The notes under the pieces: model-generated
The model's database searches: none
Told to the model about the DNA's origin: nothing
Seen by the model: the letters and a program-made list of their open reading frames with translations, nothing else
Part shown: piece after piece, positions 6,281-10,698 of the stretch
How the letters are laid out: every line of letters begins with the position of its first letter
Numbering within the stretch: the first letter of the stretch is position 1
Program-made: the position numbers and the translations under genes
Assembly (NCBI GenBank): GCA_017420125.1
Contig: JAFOJR010000027.1
Location: 1 to 10,698, forward strand
Length of the DNA stretch: 10,698 bases
Source of the DNA: Oscillospiraceae bacterium
GTDB taxonomy: Bacteria > Bacillota > Clostridia > Oscillospirales > Oscillospiraceae
Reading direction: 5' to 3'

Positions 6281-9022
6281 TTATCCTGCGTTTCGGCCGC
6301 AGCATTTTTTGTACTTCAATCCGCTGCCGCAGGGGCAGGGTTCGTTTGGACCGATTTTTTTGGCTTTTTTCACCGGCTGCTTTTTCACTGTGCCATCGCC
6401 GCCGGCGCTTTCTCCGGTGACCTTGGCGACTTTTTCCCGCTGAACGGAATTGTTCTGTACCCGTGCTAAGAAGATACGGCGGATGGTTTCGCTTTGGATG
6501 GCGGCGATCATCTCTTCAAACATGTCATAGCCTTCCCGCTTGTATTCGATGACAGGATCGTTTTGACCATAGGCCCGCAGGACAATGCCCTTACGCAGTT
6601 CGGCCATGGCGTCGATGTGGTCCATCCAATATTCGTCTACCACTCGGAGCATCATCACCCGTTCCAGTTCCCGCATCAGGGGAGAGCCCAGTTCGGCCTC
6701 TTTCTTTTGATAAATATCGTTGGCCCGCTGGGTCAGCAGTTCGACCAGGTCTGCTGCGCTTTTATGAGATAATTCCTCGTCGGACAAAGCCAGTTCGCCT
6801 TTTTGGAGGAACATACCTTCAAAGGGGATGCGGACCGATTTCCATTCTTCGGCCGTGATGTGATGCTGTTCTCCCATAGCGGCGTGAACCGCGTTGGACA
6901 AAGTATTATGCAGCATGGTGGCAATGGAAGAGGCCAGGTCTTCTCCGTCCAGAACTTTCCGGCGCTGTTCGTAAATGACCTTTCGCTGGACATTCATCAC
7001 GTCGTCGTATTCCAGAACCGACTTTCGGGACTGGAAGTTGCGGGATTCCACTTTTTTCTGGGCGCTTTCAATGGCGTTGGACAGCATTTTTTGCTCGATG
7101 GGAGTATCCTCATCCAGCCCCAGAGTTTCCATCATACCCATGACCCGCTCAGAGCCGAAGAGCCGCATGATATCGTCTTCCAACGAGAGGAAGAAACGGG
7201 ATTCGCCCGGGTCGCCCTGTCGGCCGGCACGACCACGGAGCTGATTGTCGATTCGACGGGATTCGTGCCGTTCCGTACCCAGAATAAACAGACCGCCGGC
7301 CTGGCGCACCTGATCCGCTTCTGCGGCGATGGCTTCTTTATATTTTGCTTCCGTAGCGGAAAATTTGGCTCTGGCGTCCAGGATTTCCTGGTCATTCGTT
7401 TCGGCAAAACCGGTAGCCTCCGCCAGCAGTTCTTCCGACATGCCGCCTTTGCGCAGTTCGGCTTTGGCCAGATATTCGGCGTTGCCGCCCAGCACAATAT
7501 CCGTACCACGGCCGGCCATGTTGGTGGCCACGGTTACGGCGCCCACCTTGCCTGCCTGCGCCACGATTTCCGCTTCCTTCTCGTGGTGCTTGGCGTTTAA
7601 GACATTGTGTTTGATGCCCTGTTTGGAGAGCAGTTTGGACAGATATTCACTCTTTTCAATGGAGATGGTACCCACCAGAACAGGCTGTCCCTTTTCATGG
7701 CATTCTGCAATCTGGCGGATGATGGCGCGGTACTTTCCGGGTTCGTTTTTATAAACCAGATCGGGTTGATCCAGCCGGATCATGGGGCGGTTGGTGGGAA
7801 TTTCCACCACGTCCAACTGATAGGTGTGGTTGAATTCCGCTTCTTCCGTCAAAGCGGTACCGGTCATGCCGGAAAGCTTGTCATACAGGCGGAAATAGTT
7901 CTGGAAGGTGATGGTGGCCAGGGTTTTGTTTTCCCGCGCCACTTCCACATTTTCCTTGGCTTCAATGGCCTGATGCAGCCCTTCGGAATACCGGCGGCCA
8001 TACATCAAGCGGCCTGTGAATTCATCGACGATGATGACTTCGCCGTCTTTTACCACGTAGTCGATATCCCGCTGCATCAAACCACGGGCGCGAATGGCTT
8101 GGTTGATGTGATGGGACAGAGTAGTGTTTTCCGGCGCCGCCAGATTTTCTACGTTGAAATGGGCTTCTGCCCGGGCGATTCCCCGCGCGGTGAGGGTGAC
8201 AGAGCGGGCCTTTTCATCTACGATGTAATCGGCGTCGATGTCCTCGGCCTCTTCTTCCTTTTCGTCCACAGAAGCGATGCGCAGTCCTTTCAGTTTGGCA
8301 ACAAAGGAGTCTACAATCTGATACAACTGGGTGGATTGTTCCCCCTGGCCAGAGATAATCAACGGGGTGCGGGCTTCGTCGATCAGAATGGAGTCCACTT
8401 CGTCCACGATGGCGAAGGAATGACCCCGCTGGACCATCTCTTTGGCATAGATGGCCATGTTGTCCCGCAGATAGTCAAATCCAAACTCGTTGTTGGTGCC
8501 GTAAGTGATATCGGCTTCGTATGCCGCGTGGCGCGCCGCATTGGTGACGCCGTGGATTACCAGGCCAACAGACAGCCCCAAAAAGCGGTGGACCTTGCCC
8601 ATCCATTCACAGTCGCGCTTGGCCAGATAGTCGTTGACGGTAACGATGTGAACCCCTTTGCCTGTAAGAGCGTTTAAATAAGCCGGCAAAGTAGAAACCA
8701 GCGTCTTGCCTTCACCGGTTTTCATTTCGGCGATCCGGCCCTGATGGAGGACAATGCCGCCGATGAGCTGAACCGGATAGGGCCGCAGGCCAAGTACGCG
8801 GTCCGAGGCTTCCCGGACAGTGGCAAAGGCTTCCGGAAGGATATCGTCCAGCGTCTCACCGTTTGCAAGACGTGCCTTAAACTCCGGCGTTTTGGCCTGG
8901 AGCTGGGCGTTGGAAAGACCGCGATATTCGTCCTCCAATGCCTCGATGCGGCTGACCAGCGGCCGGATACGCTTTAATTCCTTTGTGCTGCTGGAGCCAA
9001 ATAATTTTGAAACAATGCCCAT
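6281..9022 (-). CDS. secA: SecA, preprotein translocase ATPase
   Basis: Motor ATPase that binds SecYEG at the membrane and drives unfolded secretory proteins across it by ATP hydrolysis. It is 913 residues, full length for the family. Order: N-terminal helix, nucleotide-binding domain 1 with Walker A AEMKTGEGKT (98-107), then TVNDYLAKRD (about 128-137), YGTNNEFGFDYLRDN, and the DEAD-type Walker B VDEVDSILIDEARTP (206-220). The preprotein cross-linking domain follows, then TGRLMYGRRYSEGLHQ, and NBD2 with TNMAGRGTD and QLRGRAGRQGDPG. The C-terminal tail ends in the zinc motif CPCGSGLKYKKCC, which binds SecB or ribosomes. The ATG at 9022 is preceded by GGAAAGGTAG, a fair ribosome site. No lesion is visible. 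It appears monocistronic or weakly connected to pgeF. Confidence 0.99.
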   Translation of the reverse strand: MGIVSKLFGSSSTKELKRIRPLVSRIEALEDEYRGLSNAQLQAKTPEFKARLANGETLDDILPEAFATVREASDRVLGLRPYPVQLIGGIVLHQGRIAEMKTGEGKTLVSTLPAYLNALTGKGVHIVTVNDYLAKRDCEWMGKVHRFLGLSVGLVIHGVTNAARHAAYEADITYGTNNEFGFDYLRDNMAIYAKEMVQRGHSFAIVDEVDSILIDEARTPLIISGQGEQSTQLYQIVDSFVAKLKGLRIASVDEKEEEAEDIDADYIVDEKARSVTLTARGIARAEAHFNVENLAAPENTTLSHHINQAIRARGLMQRDIDYVVKDGEVIIVDEFTGRLMYGRRYSEGLHQAIEAKENVEVARENKTLATITFQNYFRLYDKLSGMTGTALTEEAEFNHTYQLDVVEIPTNRPMIRLDQPDLVYKNEPGKYRAIIRQIAECHEKGQPVLVGTISIEKSEYLSKLLSKQGIKHNVLNAKHHEKEAEIVAQAGKVGAVTVATNMAGRGTDIVLGGNAEYLAKAELRKGGMSEELLAEATGFAETNDQEILDARAKFSATEAKYKEAIAAEADQVRQAGGLFILGTERHESRRIDNQLRGRAGRQGDPGESRFFLSLEDDIMRLFGSERVMGMMETLGLDEDTPIEQKMLSNAIESAQKKVESRNFQSRKSVLEYDDVMNVQRKVIYEQRRKVLDGEDLASSIATMLHNTLSNAVHAAMGEQHHITAEEWKSVRIPFEGMFLQKGELALSDEELSHKSAADLVELLTQRANDIYQKKEAELGSPLMRELERVMMLRVVDEYWMDHIDAMAELRKGIVLRAYGQNDPVIEYKREGYDMFEEMIAAIQSETIRRIFLARVQNNSVQREKVAKVTGESAGGDGTVKKQPVKKAKKIGPNEPCPCGSGLKYKKCCGRNAG

Positions 9023-9076
9023 ATATAAACTACCTTTCCTTTGGATCTCATATTTTCGGTATTATTATAATAATTT

Positions 9077-9085
9077 AGTATAACA
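9077..9085 (-). promoter_or_regulatory. Candidate extended -10 promoter of secA
   Basis: On the minus strand TGTTATACT forms an extended -10 (TGn followed by TATACT, 9082-9077), about 55 bp before the secA ATG. The -35 position 17 bp upstream is only a T run (9105-9100). A second TATAAT at 9069-9064 lacks any partner. An A/T-rich stretch makes chance matches likely. Confidence 0.4.
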
Positions 9086-9149
9086 CAAAGAAAGGGAAGA
9101 AAAAAGAAAGATTCCGAATCCTTTGTGAACTTTTTGTGACTTTTTTAGT

Positions 9150-9731
9150 TTAAGGCGTTTGTTCCAGAAAGTAGGACGCTTCCATGTCGGCGGTGTTCAG
9201 CGCGAACGCCAGAGGATATTGCGACAGAGCCTGACCGATGGTGCGAACATCTTCCGGGCCGGAAAAACCCATGTGCCAGCGAATGGCAAAGGCCTCGTCC
9301 CTTGTCAGGCGCATAAAGCCGGTGATAATATAAACGGACTTTTCCCCATGGCCGTAAGGGAGCGGGTCGTGATAAAAAAAGGTGGGAACGGCGTTCCATT
9401 TTCCGTCCGGTCCTTTTACGTTCCGGGAACCGGCCGTGTAGCAGCCAATTTTGCATACATCATGCAGCAGAGCGACAATGGCAATGGTTTCCGGGGTATA
9501 ATCCAATTGATACACTTCTTTTACCCGTGGGCGGGATAAATAGTCCGCCAGACAGTGGTAGACATTTAAACAGTGGGCGGCCAGTCCGCCGGCGAAGGCG
9601 TTGTGATATTTGGTGGAAGCGGGGGCAGAAAAGAAATCGCTTTTATTTTCCAGATAATCCAGCAGTGCATCGCTGCCGGGACGGGTGATCAGCTCCCGAT
9701 AGATAGAGCAGAATTCTTCTTTCACGGTCAT
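9150..9731 (-). CDS. HD-domain metal-dependent hydrolase of unknown substrate
   Basis: A 193-residue soluble protein with an HD phosphohydrolase fold. Candidate metal ligands occur in the usual order: His53 (LAAHCLNV), His90-Asp91 (ALLHDVCKIG), His128 (YGHGEKS), His153 (IRWHMG) and Asp182 (NTADMEAS). The H...HD...H...H...D series resembles two-metal HD enzymes such as YqeK, but I cannot assign it to a named family. There is no signal peptide or membrane segment. The start at 9731 has AAAGGAG about 10 nt upstream. It has its own upstream promoter candidate, and its stop codon is about 127 nt before secA in the same direction. The intergenic gap has only a weak 7-bp hairpin with a T-rich tail near 9101-9123. 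Nucleotide or dinucleotide phosphate hydrolysis is a family-level guess only. Confidence 0.85.
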   Translation of the reverse strand: MTVKEEFCSIYRELITRPGSDALLDYLENKSDFFSAPASTKYHNAFAGGLAAHCLNVYHCLADYLSRPRVKEVYQLDYTPETIAIVALLHDVCKIGCYTAGSRNVKGPDGKWNAVPTFFYHDPLPYGHGEKSVYIITGFMRLTRDEAFAIRWHMGFSGPEDVRTIGQALSQYPLAFALNTADMEASYFLEQTP

Positions 9732-9821
9732 AAAACATCGGCTCCTTTCCGATCAAAATAGGAAATGGAGTCTACACAACTCCAGAGTGCAGAAAGAAAA
9801 ACAAATGGAATTCTAAAAGGC

Positions 9822-9851
9822 ATTATACCATAAAGTGAGCTGCAGGGGCAA
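9822..9851 (-). promoter_or_regulatory. Promoter of the HD-domain gene
   Basis: On the minus strand TATAAT (9827-9822) preceded by TGG forms an extended -10, with TTGCCC (9851-9846) 18 bp upstream. The predicted leader is about 85 nt and contains a 6-bp inverted repeat TGGAGT/ACTCCA (9785-9767 region). It is back-to-back with the tRNA promoter; the two -35 boxes lie about 21 bp apart. Confidence 0.65.
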
Positions 9852-9872
9852 AGGGAGTGGAAAAAGTTTTTC

Positions 9873-9902
9873 TTGACAACGAGTAGGGAAATGTGCTATT
9901 CT
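9873..9902 (+). promoter_or_regulatory. Promoter of the tRNA-Leu/tRNA-fMet operon
   Basis: A perfect TTGACA at 9873-9878 and TATTCT at 9897-9902 with an 18-bp spacer, plus TGC directly before the -10 (extended -10). The predicted start is near 9909, about 33 nt before the first tRNA. The strength is in line with a stable-RNA promoter. Confidence 0.8.
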
Positions 9903-9941
9903 ATTTGGGCAGTTAAAGATGCGGTAGCAATAATCGTATGC

Positions 9942-10028
9942 GCCGGAGTGGCGGAACTGGCAGACGCCCGGGACTTAAAATCCCGTGGGAGCAATCCCGT
10001 ACCGGTTCGAGCCCGGTCTCCGGCACCA
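9942..10028 (+). tRNA. tRNA-Leu (anticodon UAA), CCA encoded
   Basis: Acceptor arms GCCGGAG and CTCCGGC pair over 7 bp with discriminator A and encoded CCA (10026-10028). The anticodon stem CGGGA/TCCCG holds the loop CTTAAAA, anticodon TAA. A long variable arm (GGGAGCAATCCC) and the T-loop TTCGAGC are present, making a class II tRNA of 87 nt. It reads TTA and TTG codons. Confidence 0.97.
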
Positions 10029-10048
10029 ATTACTTTAATATTCCATAT

Positions 10049-10125
<77 letters not shown>

Positions 10126-10130
10126 TATCG

Positions 10131-10171
10131 GGTGGATGTAACGGATTTCAGTTACATCCACCTGTTTTTTT
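10131..10171 (+). terminator. Rho-independent terminator of the tRNA operon
   Basis: A perfect 12-bp stem GGTGGATGTAAC / GTTACATCCACC with an 8-nt loop, then TG and seven Ts. It begins 5 nt after the CCA of tRNA-fMet and ends 1-2 nt before the GGAG ribosome site of the next gene. Confidence 0.92.
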
Positions 10172-10182
10172 CGGAGTGGCTT

Positions 10183-10494
10183 ATGTATCGATTGGAAGCA
10201 CCTTTGGATATATATCAGCGGCTAACACAGCGCCTCTTTGAAATCCATCCAGAAATCAAACTAGTATTAGCGTCATGCGATTACGCATTGGCTTCGCTTG
10301 GATTTGTAGACCAACCGCCTTGTGTCATCCATGTTGATCTAACGCAAGAAGGCATGGAACAATTATTGGACGAACTGATGGATTTTGAGATTGCCTCCGT
10401 AGATATGCCAGAGCAATCAAAGGAGTATCAAGCATATGTTAAGTATGGATGGCTGTGGGATATCTTTTATTCCGCAGAATACATTGACCCATGA
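10183..10494 (+). CDS. Small hypothetical protein downstream of the tRNA operon
   Basis: A 103-residue protein that I do not recognise. The ATG at 10183 has GGAG (10173-10176) 6 nt upstream; reading from 10132 instead would start inside the terminator. The sequence is acidic, without signal peptide, membrane segment or cysteine motif (two isolated Cys). A first helix-like part (YRLEAPLDIYQRLTQRLFE) is followed by an alternating segment (IKLVLASCDYAL), VIHVDLTQEGMEQLLDELMD, and an aromatic end (YGWLWDIFYSAEY). The layout suggests a small alpha/beta protein. By hand count 103 of 240 bases (10201-10440) are G or C, 43%, well below secA or pgeF, which may indicate a different origin. It has its own terminator but no clear promoter, so read-through from the tRNA promoter is the likely source of transcript. 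Real by coding character, function unknown. Confidence 0.7.
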   Translation: MYRLEAPLDIYQRLTQRLFEIHPEIKLVLASCDYALASLGFVDQPPCVIHVDLTQEGMEQLLDELMDFEIASVDMPEQSKEYQAYVKYGWLWDIFYSAEYIDP

Positions 10495-10507
10495 TGCGCT
10501 TATGTAC

Positions 10508-10539
10508 CCGGAGCAGGTGACCGCCTGCTCCGGTTTTTT
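10508..10539 (+). terminator. Rho-independent terminator of the small hypothetical gene
   Basis: A 10-bp stem CCGGAGCAGG / CCTGCTCCGG with a 6-nt loop followed by six Ts, beginning 13 nt after the stop codon at 10492-10494. Having a dedicated terminator supports the upstream frame as a real gene. Confidence 0.9.
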
Positions 10540-10590
10540 ATTCCTCATGCACATCCGGCCGCTGCAGCCTGCCTGCTCCGCCGGCTTCAT

Positions 10591-10698
10591 CTACCGGTAC
10601 CGGTCCAGAAGCTCATCATAGTCGAATCCTTCGGCAATCTCCCTCATATGGCTGATATGCGCTTCGAGATCCTCAGGACTGCTCACCCGGTCGGTGCC
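10591..10698 (-). CDS. C-terminal end of an unidentified gene, cut by right window edge
   Basis: On the minus strand a frame is open from the window edge to TAG at 10593-10591, giving 35 residues that include SPEDLEAHISHM and DYDELLDRYR. The charged, helix-forming composition looks coding, but the fragment is too short for me to name a family. It would converge on the small hypothetical gene. No minus-strand T-tract terminator was found just after its stop. Confidence 0.45.
   Translation of the reverse strand, partial: GTDRVSSPEDLEAHISHMREIAEGFDYDELLDRYR

Noticed and set aside
7607..8677. Long plus-strand open frame of 356 codons opposite secA
   Set aside because: It lies wholly antisense to a highly conserved secA region, has low-complexity Phe/Gly/Val-rich composition typical of antisense frames, and lacks a ribosome site. 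The same applies to 6803-7600.
9101..9123. Rho-independent terminator between the HD gene and secA
   Set aside because: The minus-strand hairpin AAGGATT-CGG-AATCTTT has only 7 weak pairs including a G-T; the T-rich tail is suggestive but not enough to list as a terminator.

Overview
The window looks like a chromosomal segment of an anaerobic Clostridia-type Firmicute, plausibly an Oscillospirales-like gut bacterium. This placement rests on AGGAGG-type ribosome sites, sigma-A promoters with extended -10 elements, tRNA genes that encode their CCA ends, a lipoprotein-type ModA and moderate-to-high GC. It is inference, because no rRNA gene is present.

Region 1 (1-4605, minus strand) is a molybdenum operon transcribed modA-modB-modC-(molybdopterin-binding protein)-moaA. 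A clear sigma-A promoter and a leader of about 130 nt with two hairpins precede modA. ModABC is the molybdate importer, the 338-residue protein has a MoeA/MogA-type molybdopterin-binding fold, and MoaA starts cofactor synthesis from GTP; moaA runs off the left edge. The main anomaly is modA. Its reading frame stops at 3737, while the conserved C-terminal end continues in another frame to 3595. About 17-18 residues between the two parts are missing, including the place of the molybdate-contacting tyrosine. modA therefore appears broken, while its downstream partners are intact.

Region 2 (4670-6250) holds a plus-strand low-molecular-weight protein tyrosine phosphatase gene and a convergent minus-strand pgeF/yfiH gene. 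They share a strong bidirectional terminator.

Region 3 (6228-9851, minus strand) contains full-length secA, the protein-export motor ATPase, and upstream of it an HD-domain hydrolase gene of unknown substrate.

Region 4 (9873-10698, plus strand) carries a strong promoter, tRNA-Leu(UAA), initiator tRNA-fMet and a 12-bp terminator. Directly after the terminator comes an AT-richer 103-aa protein of unknown function with its own terminator. The C-terminal end of an unidentified minus-strand gene lies at the right edge. I found no CRISPR array, insertion sequence, prophage or clearly new multi-gene system. The best candidates for a second look are the broken modA, the structured mod leader, the four-cysteine tail of the molybdopterin-binding protein, and the terminator-coupled small gene after the tRNAs.
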